27,674 nt of DNA, taken from positions 1 through 27,674 of IMG/VR virus record IMGVR_UViG_3300036761_001675, one strand, 5' to 3'. Position numbers and translations under genes: made by a program. Shown here piece by piece: positions 14,266 to 21,453 of this stretch (its first letter is position 1; each line of letters begins with the position of its first letter). The notes under the pieces were generated by a model that was not told the DNA's origin, searched no databases, and saw nothing but the letters and a program-made list of their open reading frames with translations. The stretch comes from a virus.

Positions 14266-15185
14266 CTCGCCACCGTGAAGCCGAAGCCGCTGAACTCAGC
14301 GCGAAAGGACTCGACGGCCGCGCCCAGGTAGAGAACGGCCTGCCCCTGAAGAGGGGCCGACTCGCGCTCGGGGTGCCAGAACTTCACGCGGCCGGCCGGG
14401 AAGCAGATGGCCGAGGCAACGAGAGCGAGGGGTTGGAACCAGCCCGTCTCCGTCGCGTTGTTCACCAGCACGCACGCTTGCTCCACGTTGCCGTGGGTGA
14501 ACTCCTCCACGAGCTTCGCGGAGAACTGCCCCACGAGCGGCTGGGCATAGGGCGGGTTCATCCAGACGCGGCCCCACCAAGGCTGGGCCAGCCCGTCATT
14601 TTGGGCGGTGAAGATGGCCGCGGCCCCAACAACCTCGTTGGCGACGGGCGTGGATGCCGGGTCGAGATCGATGCCGCCCATGACGGCCCGTGCCGCGGCG
14701 ATGTAGGCGGCCGGGGTGTACCACTCGTTCTCGCCGCTGTTCTGCCCAACGTGGGCCATCTCGTCGGCTTCGGCTGCCCCTGCCCGGAAGTCCTGCTCCG
14801 GCAGGACCACGTCGTCTCCCGGCACGACGGGCTGGCACCAGCCGTCTTCGATCCCCCGATCCCACGCGGCGCGGTACTTGCGCACGGTGTTCTGTGAAGC
14901 GAGCCCACGGATACCGAGTTCGGCGAAGGCGCGCTCTGACAACTGCATCACTTTTGATGCAGTTCGCGGCCCTCCGGTGCCCGGCTCTGTCCACGCCCAC
15001 ACCGCCGCGGCCGTCCACCAGCCGCCCTTGGCGATGGCCCCGCCGAGGCTATCGAGCACGCCCGTCAGGACGGGGATGCTATCGGGGATGCGGAGATCGA
15101 TCACCGTGCCGATAGCGACATCCGGGCGGGCGATGAGTTCGTGCCGCTGCGCCGCCTTCTGCACGCCGAGGCTCAACTTGCTCAT
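14262..15185 (-). CDS. Dam-type DNA N6-adenine methyltransferase
   Basis: This 307-residue protein has a C-terminal phage Dam-like methyltransferase domain (about 145-307): NEWYTP at 153-158, the GIDLDPAST segment at 171-179 and the catalytic NPPY at 210-213. It transfers a methyl group from S-adenosylmethionine to adenine N6. The first 140 residues are a separate region with an HTH-like stretch (SERAFAELGIRGLASQNTVR), possibly for target recognition. It probably protects phage DNA from host restriction or marks it. The start at 15185 overlaps the previous stop by 4 bases; the long upstream in-frame extension is a shadow. Confidence 0.9.
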   Translation of the reverse strand: MSKLSLGVQKAAQRHELIARPDVAIGTVIDLRIPDSIPVLTGVLDSLGGAIAKGGWWTAAAVWAWTEPGTGGPRTASKVMQLSERAFAELGIRGLASQNTVRKYRAAWDRGIEDGWCQPVVPGDDVVLPEQDFRAGAAEADEMAHVGQNSGENEWYTPAAYIAAARAVMGGIDLDPASTPVANEVVGAAAIFTAQNDGLAQPWWGRVWMNPPYAQPLVGQFSAKLVEEFTHGNVEQACVLVNNATETGWFQPLALVASAICFPAGRVKFWHPERESAPLQGQAVLYLGAAVESFRAEFSGFGFTVAR

Positions 15186-15430
15186 GGCTCTCCCTGCCAA
15201 TCCCGCTCGGCCCGCGCCCACCAGCGGACGTGCCCGGGCGTCGCGTTGTGCTCCGCCACAGAAGGGCCGGGGTTGGCCGGGTTGGCCCAAACGTAGCCAC
15301 GGCAGGCGCAGCGCCGACATTCCATATTGGCCCCGAGCCTCGCGTGCGGCGGCTCCATGACGGCGCACGAGTCCGGGTCAATGTCCGGAATGGCGCGGCC
15401 GGCGACCTCGGCGACAGACCACGCGCTCAT
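15182..15430 (-). CDS. Small Cys-rich protein
   Basis: This 82-residue protein has a central MECRRCACRGYVWAN motif that could be half of a zinc site, and a Trp/Arg-rich C-terminus (GHVRWWARAERDW). Its start overlaps the previous stop (ATGA) and its own stop overlaps the methyltransferase start. It is not recognised; nucleic-acid or protein binding is a guess. Confidence 0.68.
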   Translation of the reverse strand: MSAWSVAEVAGRAIPDIDPDSCAVMEPPHARLGANMECRRCACRGYVWANPANPGPSVAEHNATPGHVRWWARAERDWQGEP

Positions 15431-15768
15431 GCCGTCGCCCTTGCCTGGCGATATTCCCGCCACTTCGCCCGGTTGACCGCGAGCCGAAGTTCAGTCGGCC
15501 CACCGTGATACGGCCACGCCTGCCGGAGCTCGCGCAGCTCGGCGTAGGACAGGCTCCGCAGGTGCGTCGGGTCAACCGGCTCCCGCCCGCCACGGTCCGG
15601 CTCCGGCAGCGGCTGCCCATCGCACATCCCGCCCGCCAGCATGTCCCGGTGGAACAGCAGCGTGCAGTCGCGGCAGGGGCTGTCGGAGCGGCCGAGCCCG
15701 TAGAGCCGCTCGTTCATGGCGCTCCAGGCGAGCCATTCGCTCTCGTCCATGCAGGCGGGCTTGCTCAC
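15427..15768 (-). CDS. Small Cys-containing protein, unknown function
   Basis: This 113-residue protein carries CRDC (about 32-35) and another Cys near 49, which may make a zinc site (SPCRDCTLLFHRDMLAGGMC). The C-terminal third is helical and basic (YAELRELRQAWPYHGG, AVNRAKWREYRQAR). The GTG start at 15768 overlaps the previous stop (GTGA), which decides the start; the longer frame overlaps the neighbour. The CxxC then FHR...GGMC pattern resembles small Cys-rich proteins of actinobacterial regulators, but I make no assignment. Confidence 0.7.
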   Translation of the reverse strand: MSKPACMDESEWLAWSAMNERLYGLGRSDSPCRDCTLLFHRDMLAGGMCDGQPLPEPDRGGREPVDPTHLRSLSYAELRELRQAWPYHGGPTELRLAVNRAKWREYRQARATA

Positions 15769-15962
15769 AGCCCGAGCGGGACCTGCGCCTGTTCCCGAAG
15801 CGCGATCGTCACCGTGACGACGTAGATCGCGGCGGTGCCCGGCCGCAGCCGGATGGCATCGATGGCGAGCACGGCCACGTTCGGTTCGGCGGCGCCCCAC
15901 GCGACGGCCTGCGCGCGGGCGTCGTCCTCCGTCTCGGCGGGGAAGGCGAGGTCGAGTGTCAT
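15765..15962 (-). CDS. Small acidic beta-type protein
   Basis: This 65-residue protein begins MTLDLAFPAETEDDARAQA, then has beta-like strands VAVLAIDAIRL and AIYVVTVTIAL. It is probably a compact alpha/beta protein with no Cys and no membrane span. Its start overlaps the DUF5131 gene's stop by 4 bases. The family is not recognised. Confidence 0.65.
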   Translation of the reverse strand: MTLDLAFPAETEDDARAQAVAWGAAEPNVAVLAIDAIRLRPGTAAIYVVTVTIALREQAQVPLGL

Positions 15963-16792
15963 CGTGGGTACTCTTTCCTTTGCCACAGGTCGTCAGGGAT
16001 GTTGCCCTGCCGCCCGGGCTTAGCGCCGCTGGCCTGCTTGACGAACACGGCCACGCCTGAGGCATCGGCGCGCTCGACGAGGTCGCGGACCCACTCCGGC
16101 TCCATCCACCGCCAGCCCGGGCCGGACTCCCCGCCGACGATCAGCCAGTCGATGCCGGTCAGGTCGAGCGACGGTAGCGGCCCCAACAGCGGCTCGGCGC
16201 TGATGAAGCGCACGGCCGCCGGCGTCGCGCGGAGGGCATCGGCCCGGCCGACGAGGCGATCGTTCTCGATGCTGGTCCCGAGCCAGACGTTCGGGCCACA
16301 TGGCGACCCGGCAGCCCACTCCCGCGCCGCCCGGGCCGCGTAGCTGTTGCGCATCGCCTCAGTCGGACAGGCATCGAACTTCCGGGCGTACTCGCCGTTC
16401 AGCCGGTGTCGCCACGCTATGAAGTCGCGCATCCGCTCCGGTCGCTTCGTGAGCACCTGAAACGTGTGGCGGTCGGCCTCCCGCATCACTTGGCACACCT
16501 GCGAGATGAAGATGTCCGGCACCCGCTCATGGAACAGGTCCGACATCGAGTTGACGAACACCCGGCGGGGCTTCCGCCAGCGCAGGGGGAGGTCCAGCCG
16601 GTCGGGGTGGAGCACGATGTTCGTCGCGGCGTTCTCCGGCGTCCACGGCAGCCCGGGGTAGCCCGGCTTCCCGGCGAGGCGCGTCAGGGCCAGCGTCTCG
16701 GCGTAGCAGTGGGCGCAGCCGGGGGAGACCTTGGAGCAGCCGGTCACGGGATTCCACGTCTCGTTGGTCCAGCCGATCTTCGTGTTGCTCAC
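15959..16792 (-). CDS. Gp37/Gp68-type (DUF5131) protein, radical-SAM-like
   Basis: This 277-residue protein has the family's opening motif (KIGWTNETWNPVTGC) and a Cys cluster, C19-x6-C26-x2-C29 (CSKVSPGCAHCYAE), a likely iron-sulfur ligand set. Further family landmarks are VFVNSMSDLFHE, FQVLTKRPERM, NVWLGTSIEN, RFISAEPLLGPL and DWLIVGGESGPG. The family is common in phages and related to radical-SAM-type proteins, but its reaction is not settled; a DNA or nucleotide repair or modification role has been supposed. The GTG start at 16792 overlaps the previous stop (GTGA) and places the family's N-terminal motif at residue 5. Confidence 0.9.
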   Translation of the reverse strand: MSNTKIGWTNETWNPVTGCSKVSPGCAHCYAETLALTRLAGKPGYPGLPWTPENAATNIVLHPDRLDLPLRWRKPRRVFVNSMSDLFHERVPDIFISQVCQVMREADRHTFQVLTKRPERMRDFIAWRHRLNGEYARKFDACPTEAMRNSYAARAAREWAAGSPCGPNVWLGTSIENDRLVGRADALRATPAAVRFISAEPLLGPLPSLDLTGIDWLIVGGESGPGWRWMEPEWVRDLVERADASGVAVFVKQASGAKPGRQGNIPDDLWQRKEYPR

Positions 16793-17046
16793 TCGTCGCC
16801 TCCATTCCAGGTGACGTACCAGAAGCCGCCGGAGGCCCCGTCCTGTCCGCAGTTGGGACAACGGCCCGACCACGTTGGCTCGTAATAGGACGGCTCACGG
16901 CTGCCGTGGAGCTGGAGGTTGTATCGGACGTGTCGGTGACAGTTGAAGCACCAGCGGGGACGCTCCTCATACTCGGCGTGGAGGATCACCGTGGCGTCGC
17001 TGAAACAGACGGTCAGGCCATCCGGGTAGGCCACGCAGGGGCTCAC
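16789..17046 (-). CDS. Small zinc-ribbon-like protein
   Basis: This 85-residue protein has two CxxC pairs: CFNCHRHVRY and CPNCGQDG, about 25 residues apart, which make a zinc-ribbon-like site. Aromatic residues are frequent (SYYEPTWSG, GFWYVTW). The GTG start at 17046 overlaps the previous stop (GTGA) and excludes a long Arg/Pro-rich extension that is a shadow of the previous gene. It probably binds nucleic acid or protein. It directly precedes, and is coupled to, the DUF5131 gene. Confidence 0.72.
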   Translation of the reverse strand: MSPCVAYPDGLTVCFSDATVILHAEYEERPRWCFNCHRHVRYNLQLHGSREPSYYEPTWSGRCPNCGQDGASGGFWYVTWNGGDE

Positions 17047-17399
17047 AGCGCACCGTCCAACTGGTCGAGGGCGGCGCGTAGAATGAGATAGGCAGGGGGA
17101 TGGTGCTTGCAGGCGCACCGGACAAACGGCCGCGCCGCCTCGGCCACGTCCAGCAGGGCGGGCAGGGCGTTGACGGCTTCGATGATCAGGGTGGCGGTGG
17201 CGACCCTTTGCGGATCCATCTCCCAATGCCCGGGGTCGCCAACCCATGTGCCGTTTGCGGAGTGGACGAACTCCTCACCGGCGAGGCAGTTGCGGAGCGG
17301 CCCGGCGTAGACAGCGACGATGCCGATCCGCTCGTCGAGTCGCCACGGTCCCGGCGTAGCCTCGGCCAGCAGCACCCGGAGGCGTTCGATGGTGGTCAC
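17043..17399 (-). CDS. Ead/Ea22-like phage accessory protein
   Basis: This 118-residue protein begins TTIERLRVLLAEATPGPWR, an N-terminal motif widespread in small phage accessory proteins of the Ead/Ea22 type, followed by a beta-rich middle and ATATLIIEAVNALPALLDV, a typical helix of these proteins. The C-terminus has a CACKHH cluster. The function of the family is not clear. The GTG start at 17399 overlaps the previous stop (GTGA). The huge Arg/Gly-rich extension upstream is read from the alanine-repeat gene in another frame. Confidence 0.75.
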   Translation of the reverse strand: MTTIERLRVLLAEATPGPWRLDERIGIVAVYAGPLRNCLAGEEFVHSANGTWVGDPGHWEMDPQRVATATLIIEAVNALPALLDVAEAARPFVRCACKHHPPAYLILRAALDQLDGAL

Positions 17400-17536
17400 T
17401 TCGGCACCGCCCACACGAGCACGACGGCCAATGCGAACAGCACCACGCCGGCGAGGGCCAGGAGCGTCGAGGCGAGCGACTCGCGGGGCGGCTCGGGTGC
17501 GTCGGGACGCACCGGGCGGGTGTGGGGCCGTCTCAT
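17396..17536 (-). CDS. Micro-membrane protein (46 residues)
   Basis: This short gene encodes a Pro/Arg-rich N-terminus (MRRPHTRPVRPDAPEPP) followed by one hydrophobic helix (about 21-43, STLLALAGVVLFALAVVLVW). Both ends overlap neighbours by 4 bases (ATGA at the start, GTGA at the end), which supports a real gene despite its size. A positive N-terminus predicts a cytoplasmic N-terminus. Function is unknown. Confidence 0.62.
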   Translation of the reverse strand: MRRPHTRPVRPDAPEPPRESLASTLLALAGVVLFALAVVLVWAVPK

Positions 17537-18258
17537 GCGACGAGCCCCAGTCGTTCGCAGAGCCAGCCGGCGTACTTGGCCCCCGCGGCATCCCACGCGG
17601 CATCCCACGCGGCATCCCTCGCGGCAGCCCTCGCGGCAGCCCTCGCGGCCCCCGCGGCATCCCACGCGGCATCCCACGCGGCCCACGCGGCCCACGCGGC
17701 CCCCGCGGCATCCCCCGCGGCATCCCACGCGGCAGCCCACGCGGCATACGCGGCAGCCCTCGCGGCCCCCGCGGCATCCCACGCGGCATCCCTCGCGGCA
17801 GCCCTCGCGGCAGCCAGTTCCTTCGAGGTGGCCTCGCCGTCCGCATAGCAGCGGGCGACGTAGATCACGCACTCCAGCGTCTCGCGTGACGCGGGATCGG
17901 CGTATTGCAGCGCGTCCTCGGCGCAGTCGCAGGCGAACAGGCGGGCGCTCCGCTCGTTCCATGCCTCGATCCGGCGCACCAGGCGACCGCGGCGGAACCC
18001 GATCTTGTCAGGACCGACGATCAGCCCGCGGCTCTCGTCGATCTCGACCGCGTACATCTCGACGTTGAGCCAGTCGAGCAGATGTGCGGCGTCCGTGGCG
18101 TGCAGCACGCGAGGGGTGCACAGATCGGCGGTGGTCAGCGCCTTGCGAGCCCGCTTGCCGACCTCGACCCATTCGCCGGGACCGTCGGCGCTCGGCAGCG
18201 GCCAGCGGAAGCCGTCGTGCGTGGTGCCGTCGGGGCCGGTGAACTTCCATGTGGTCAT
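17533..18258 (-). CDS. Alanine-repeat protein with Imm5-like region
   Basis: This 241-residue protein has a mixed N-terminal half (KFTGPDGTTHDGFRWPLP; DLCTPRVLHATDAAHLLDWL; VEIDESRGLIVGPDKIGFRRG). A helical segment with ARLFACDCAEDALQYADP, ECVIYVARCYADGEAT follows, then about 75 residues of degenerate repeats built from AAWDAAGAAR and AAARDAAWDAA units, ending AKYAGWLCERLGLVA. The segment plus repeat resembles the putative immunity/Imm5-like proteins I recall from phages and actinobacteria; the match is from memory. The repeats should form amphipathic helices packed as a solenoid or coiled coil. The start overlaps the previous stop by 4 bases. Confidence 0.78.
   Translation of the reverse strand: MTTWKFTGPDGTTHDGFRWPLPSADGPGEWVEVGKRARKALTTADLCTPRVLHATDAAHLLDWLNVEMYAVEIDESRGLIVGPDKIGFRRGRLVRRIEAWNERSARLFACDCAEDALQYADPASRETLECVIYVARCYADGEATSKELAAARAAARDAAWDAAGAARAAAYAAWAAAWDAAGDAAGAAWAAWAAWDAAWDAAGAARAAARAAARDAAWDAAWDAAGAKYAGWLCERLGLVA
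17583..17812. repeat. Degenerate GC-rich tandem repeat coding for the alanine-rich helices
   Basis: About 230 bases are built from GCGGCATCCCAC-type 12-base units (encoding Trp-Asp-Ala-Ala on the minus strand), mixed with GCGGCAGCCCTC and GCGGCCCACGC variants. It is coding sequence, not a CRISPR or non-coding array. Unit order is irregular, as expected when repeats expand by slippage and then diverge. Confidence 0.85.
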
Positions 18259-18578
18259 GCCGAAATCCTCCACAGCGTCATCGGCTCCCTCATCCGGGCA
18301 GCGGTGCGCCTTAGTGCGCGCGCGGTGACGCACTGAGTAATCGCCCGCCTACGGAGAGCCAGCGCGCACGCTGCCACCGCCGCGGGGTCCGTTTCCAGCC
18401 GCACGCCGTCGCCATCGGAGACGATGGGCCAGCCCGCCAGCCGCGCCTCCTGGCACGCGGACTGCACGCGGCGGATGCTGCCGTCGAGCCCCCAGAGCGC
18501 GAAGGCGAGGTCGCGCTGGCGCATCGTGTGGCCAGTGAAGGCAAGCGCGTCGACGAGGGCGCGGGCGTCAGGAGTCAT
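18255..18578 (-). CDS. Small winged-helix-like protein
   Basis: This 107-residue protein has an N-terminal pattern typical of a small winged helix: DARALVDALAFTGHTMRQRD, then GLDGSIRRVQSACQEARLAG (recognition-helix-like), then WPIVSDGDGVRLETDP (wing-like hairpin). The C-terminal third is basic and helical (ALALRRRAITQCVTARALRR). It resembles HTH domains used by phage regulators in place of a Cro-type fold. The start at 18578 overlaps the recT stop by 4 bases; the long upstream frame is a recT shadow. The target is unknown. Confidence 0.72.
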   Translation of the reverse strand: MTPDARALVDALAFTGHTMRQRDLAFALWGLDGSIRRVQSACQEARLAGWPIVSDGDGVRLETDPAAVAACALALRRRAITQCVTARALRRTAARMREPMTLWRISA

Positions 18579-19687
18579 GGCGCCCGGCCCTTCGCGGCGG
18601 GCCAGATCGACCCGCTGGCCGCGCGGTGTCGCTGTTGCGAGCCCGCCACGGCGAGGTGCCCGACCGCCATGACGCACTCCTCGATCTCCCCGAGGGCGGG
18701 ATCGGAGAGCGATCCGCACTTGACGATGGCCGGGGCGTCCTCGGCGACCTCTTCGGCGTTGAGGATGCCGTCCGGGCGGTCGGTGACCACCAGCGGCGGC
18801 GGCTCGGGGATGTCGAGCACGACCGCCCGCGAGTCGGGAGTCGGCTCCGTCGTGGGCGGCTCGTAGGGTTCCTCTTCTGCCGGCTCCGGGAGCGGGAGGA
18901 ACGCGGCCCGGGCCGCCTCGATCGCGGGCACGCCTGGCGTCGGGCCGGCCGTGATCTCCGGCAGCGGGGCAACGGGGGCGAGGGCCGGGTACTTCCGGGC
19001 CTCCGTCGCGAGCGCCGCCTTCACGCCCCGCTCGATCGGCACGAGCGACATGAGGGCGCGGAGCGCAGTCTTGCGGGCCATCTCGTCGGGCCACTCGGCC
19101 CAGGTGCCGGTCTCAGACTCGCGGGAGTGCTTGCGCCGAGCGGTGATCGCCTTCTCGTCGAGGACGATGGGCCGCATGAATCCGGTGTCGAGCTGCACAA
19201 GGGCGTAGGCGCCGATCCGCTTGCCCCGGTCGCCGAAGATGAGCGGCTTGTGGACGAGTCGCGGGACAGCGCCTTTCTCGTACTCGAACACGTCATGCTC
19301 ATAGACGAGATCAGCGTCCACGAACAGGACCCGCGGGCTCCGGTAGAGCACCGTGACGTAGCCCCGGGCCGTGACCTGGAAGTCCGCCTCGTACACGCTC
19401 CGCTTGGAGCTCCAGTACGGGATGATGTTCGCGTCGATGCCATCCGGTTCGAGGTTCCACATGGCCGCCTCGCGAATCGCCTGCACCAGCGTCGCGGGAT
19501 CGGCCTCCAAGAGCTTCGGACTGGACGTGACCGCCGAGAGCACCACGGTCTTGAACCGCTCGACCGTCGCCGAGTCTGAGCCGAGGATCGCAGCTAGGTG
19601 ACCGCGGCCCTCGACGAGGGCGATCATCTGGGCGCCGAGCACCTGTGGGTCGGGGGTCGGTTTCGGGGCCGCTGTCGTCCTCATCAT
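18575..19687 (-). CDS. recT: RecT-type single-strand annealing recombinase
   Basis: This 370-residue protein anneals complementary single strands made by the partner exonuclease. The RecT core spans about 15-235: SAVTSSPKLLEADPATLVQAIREAAMWNLEPDG gives the family helix (quoted in part: LLEADPATLVQAIREAA), then NIIPYWSS, FQVTARGYVTVLYRSP, RIGAYALVQLDTG, and WAEWPDEMARKTALRALMSL. The C-terminal 130 residues are Pro/Glu-rich (PEPAEEEPYEPPTTEP) and probably disordered, perhaps for partner binding. The start ATG overlaps the exonuclease stop (ATGATG; either Met is possible). Pairing with YqaJ makes a complete two-component recombination system. Confidence 0.93.
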   Translation of the reverse strand: MMRTTAAPKPTPDPQVLGAQMIALVEGRGHLAAILGSDSATVERFKTVVLSAVTSSPKLLEADPATLVQAIREAAMWNLEPDGIDANIIPYWSSKRSVYEADFQVTARGYVTVLYRSPRVLFVDADLVYEHDVFEYEKGAVPRLVHKPLIFGDRGKRIGAYALVQLDTGFMRPIVLDEKAITARRKHSRESETGTWAEWPDEMARKTALRALMSLVPIERGVKAALATEARKYPALAPVAPLPEITAGPTPGVPAIEAARAAFLPLPEPAEEEPYEPPTTEPTPDSRAVVLDIPEPPPLVVTDRPDGILNAEEVAEDAPAIVKCGSLSDPALGEIEECVMAVGHLAVAGSQQRHRAASGSIWPAAKGRAP

Positions 19688-20631
19688 GCTGCGCTCTCCC
19701 TCTCGGCCTTCGCGGCCGTGTCCGAAACGCGGAGCACCCGGAATGAAGCGCCCCGGTACGTTTCTGCTTCGGGCTCCGTGAGCCCGCGTGCCTCAGCCGC
19801 CGCGCGGTAGTCGACCCGACCCCTCTGCTCGGCGAACGTCGCCTTCCATCGCTCGCCCGCGACGGCGGCGGCCGGCCCAATGGCTGCCATGAGCCGCTGC
19901 CGAAGCACCTCGCGGCGCATCTCGGTTTCCTTGCTGGCGGTCGTGACTTCCAGCAGTTCGAGCGCGATCAAGTCCTCTTCCGGGGTGGCGGCGCGGGGCT
20001 CTTCGGTCGGACGCGGGTAGAGCGCCCGGATGCCTGCCTCCGCGCCGGGCGACCCATCGAGGTCCACCGGTTCGCGGTTGACGACATGCCGCTCCCACCA
20101 CTCGGGCAGGGCGACCTCGAGGTGCCGGATCTGTCCCGTGTCACGCGGAACCGGGTACAGCCGGAGGTCCCGGCCGTAGAGCAGGCAGCCGACCCACACG
20201 CGCTCCCACGACGAGACGCACGCCATCTGGTGCTGCACCTGGACGCGCACATGGACCGGAACGCCGAACGGGTCGCCGTCATCTCCCCAGTCCTCGCCGC
20301 GCTCGCTCTTCTTGACTTCCAGCCCGGCCCGTTCCCCGAGGATGCGGAAGTCGGGCGTGGCGAACATGACGCCGTTGGGGTGCCAGATCGTGCGGTGGAA
20401 TCCGGCCAGCTTCCAGCCGGTCCGTTCCGAGATAGCCTCGGCGATGGCAGCCTCGAAGATGGAGCCGAGGCGCATCGCCCATGTCGGCTCATCGGGCTCT
20501 GCCATCCCGAGCTTGCGGGCCTGCACCGTGCCAGGTCCGCCGAAGGGTGAGATGCCGAGGCACATGGCGGCTTCGGATGCGCCGATCCCGCGACCGCGTT
20601 CGGCCAGTTGGTCGGCGGACAGGCTAGGCAC
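19684..20631 (-). CDS. YqaJ-type (lambda-exonuclease fold) recombinase nuclease
   Basis: This 315-residue protein digests one strand of double-stranded DNA ends to feed RecT. The N-terminal domain shows GIGASEAAMCLGISPFG, RLGSIFEAAIAEAI (Glu60), the catalytic-type ATPDFRILG (Asp94), LEVKKSE (Glu105-Val-Lys107) and VQVQHQMA (Gln133/Gln135), all typical of YqaJ. The C-terminal part is helical (ALELLEVTTASKETEMRREV). The start is GTG at 20631, overlapping the previous TAG by 8 bases; no better in-frame start is seen. It is coupled to recT by ATGA. Confidence 0.92.
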   Translation of the reverse strand: MPSLSADQLAERGRGIGASEAAMCLGISPFGGPGTVQARKLGMAEPDEPTWAMRLGSIFEAAIAEAISERTGWKLAGFHRTIWHPNGVMFATPDFRILGERAGLEVKKSERGEDWGDDGDPFGVPVHVRVQVQHQMACVSSWERVWVGCLLYGRDLRLYPVPRDTGQIRHLEVALPEWWERHVVNREPVDLDGSPGAEAGIRALYPRPTEEPRAATPEEDLIALELLEVTTASKETEMRREVLRQRLMAAIGPAAAVAGERWKATFAEQRGRVDYRAAAEARGLTEPEAETYRGASFRVLRVSDTAAKAERESAA

Positions 20632-20860
20632 CGAACGCCTCCCGCGCCTCGGCCTCGCCCATCGCCGGGCCCGCCGGGATGCCCGTCAACAGCGCCACGA
20701 CGCAGGCCGGGCAGCGGCGCACGCGGTGTCCCTCGCGGACACGGATCAGGATCACGCTCCAGCGGACGTCGCCGCACGCCGATCGCATCCAGCCCGGCCC
20801 GCTGTCGAAGGCGCAGGCGACACGCTCGCCGGGGCCGCGCCACCAGATGTGCTCGCTCAT
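20624..20860 (-). CDS. Small protein upstream of the exonuclease
   Basis: This 78-residue protein contains Trp-rich MSEHIWWRGPGERVACAFD, a CGDV and a CPACVVALL motif, so a metal site using four Cys is possible. The start at 20860 follows a good GAGGGAGAGGG ribosome binding site and a 33-base gap that contains a CCGGCG/CGCCGG palindrome. Its stop overlaps the exonuclease start. The CPAC then ALL pattern is common in small actinophage proteins; function is unknown. Confidence 0.68.
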   Translation of the reverse strand: MSEHIWWRGPGERVACAFDSGPGWMRSACGDVRWSVILIRVREGHRVRRCPACVVALLTGIPAGPAMGEAEAREAFGA

Positions 20861-20874
20861 GTCCCTCTCCCTCT

Positions 20875-20888
20875 CCGGCGCTCGCCGG
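20875..20888. repeat. GC palindrome in a 33-base intergenic gap
   Basis: CCGGCG and CGCCGG are separated by two bases. It lies in one of the few gaps in the early operon, just before the ribosome binding site at about 20865-20875. It may fold the mRNA near that site. It is short and GC-rich sequence makes such palindromes common, so significance is low. Confidence 0.3.
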
Positions 20889-20893
20889 CGTTG

Positions 20894-21253
20894 TCAGCGG
20901 CCCGCGAAGTCCAATGCCGCTCGCGGTCTATCGAAAGAGCGCCCGCCGACGTGGTACGTCGTGCTCCCGCCGAGCCCGGATGGATGGCCGTTGGACAGGC
21001 GTTCGCCGGGGACGTGGCGGACCTCGATGGGCAGCGGCAGGCGGGGGGGCAGGGTGGGCTCGCGGAATTCCACAGGGGCCGCGCGCGGCGGGGTAGGGGG
21101 CGCGGAAACGGCAGGAGTGACACCCGACAGCGGAGCCGCATTTCGTGACACGGCCCGGCGGCAAGCGACGGAGCACGTCAGCCGCGGACGTCCGCGACCG
21201 GACCCGACCGGCAGGGGTTCGCCACAGCCGGGGCACGCGGTCCGGCGGCTCAT
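20894..21253 (-). CDS. Zinc-knuckle protein with unstructured linker
   Basis: This 119-residue protein has an N-terminal Cys4 module: CPGCGEPLPVGSGRGRPRLTC split as CPGCG (7-11) and LTCSVACRRA, similar to zinc modules in the HNH protein at 8187. A Pro-rich linker (APPTPPRAAP) leads to a short C-terminal region with GGSTTYHVGGRSFDR. It may bind DNA. Both ends show overlap or short spacing to neighbours; the start overlaps the previous stop (ATGA). Confidence 0.68.
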   Translation of the reverse strand: MSRRTACPGCGEPLPVGSGRGRPRLTCSVACRRAVSRNAAPLSGVTPAVSAPPTPPRAAPVEFREPTLPPRLPLPIEVRHVPGERLSNGHPSGLGGSTTYHVGGRSFDRPRAALDFAGR

Positions 21254-21453
21254 CGCGCCCGCCCGAGGTCGGGGCGCCACTCCGGGTCGTCACGCTCGGC
21301 ATCGCGGGCGCGCTTCAGGAGGGCTTTGGTCCACGTGTAGCCGGTCCCCTCGAACGCGGCGATCCGCTGCCTGTAGTAGGCGAGGACGGCGACCCGCGCC
21401 TCGTCGGGTTCAGGCTCTTCATCCATGCCGGGCAGCCGCCAATCCACGTTCAC
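21250..21453 (-). CDS. Small charged helical protein
   Basis: This 67-residue protein starts MNVDWRLPGMDEEPEPDEAR and continues in a helix (VAVLAYYRQRIAAFEGTG, WTKALLKRARDAERDD). It has no Cys and no membrane span. The GTG start at 21453 overlaps the previous stop (GTGA); an ATG nine codons in is an alternative. The function is unknown. Confidence 0.62.
   Translation of the reverse strand: MNVDWRLPGMDEEPEPDEARVAVLAYYRQRIAAFEGTGYTWTKALLKRARDAERDDPEWRPDLGRAR

Noticed and set aside
17583-17812. Possible CRISPR-like array
   Set aside because: The repeats are 12 bases, directly adjacent without unique spacers, and in frame with a protein.
17396-17962. 188-residue minus-strand frame rich in Cys, Arg and Gly repeats
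   Set aside because: Only its last 46 residues are supported by overlap with neighbours; the rest is the alanine-repeat gene read in another frame.
17100-18068. Plus-strand open frame with PRHPTRHPSRQPSR repeats
   Set aside because: The repeat is only the antisense reading of the alanine-repeat gene. Similar repeats arise in all six frames at this tandem array.
18255-19094. Longer version of the winged-helix-like protein (279 residues)
   Set aside because: The first 172 residues are Arg/Gly/Pro-rich and overlap recT in another frame. The ATG at 18578 overlaps the recT stop.
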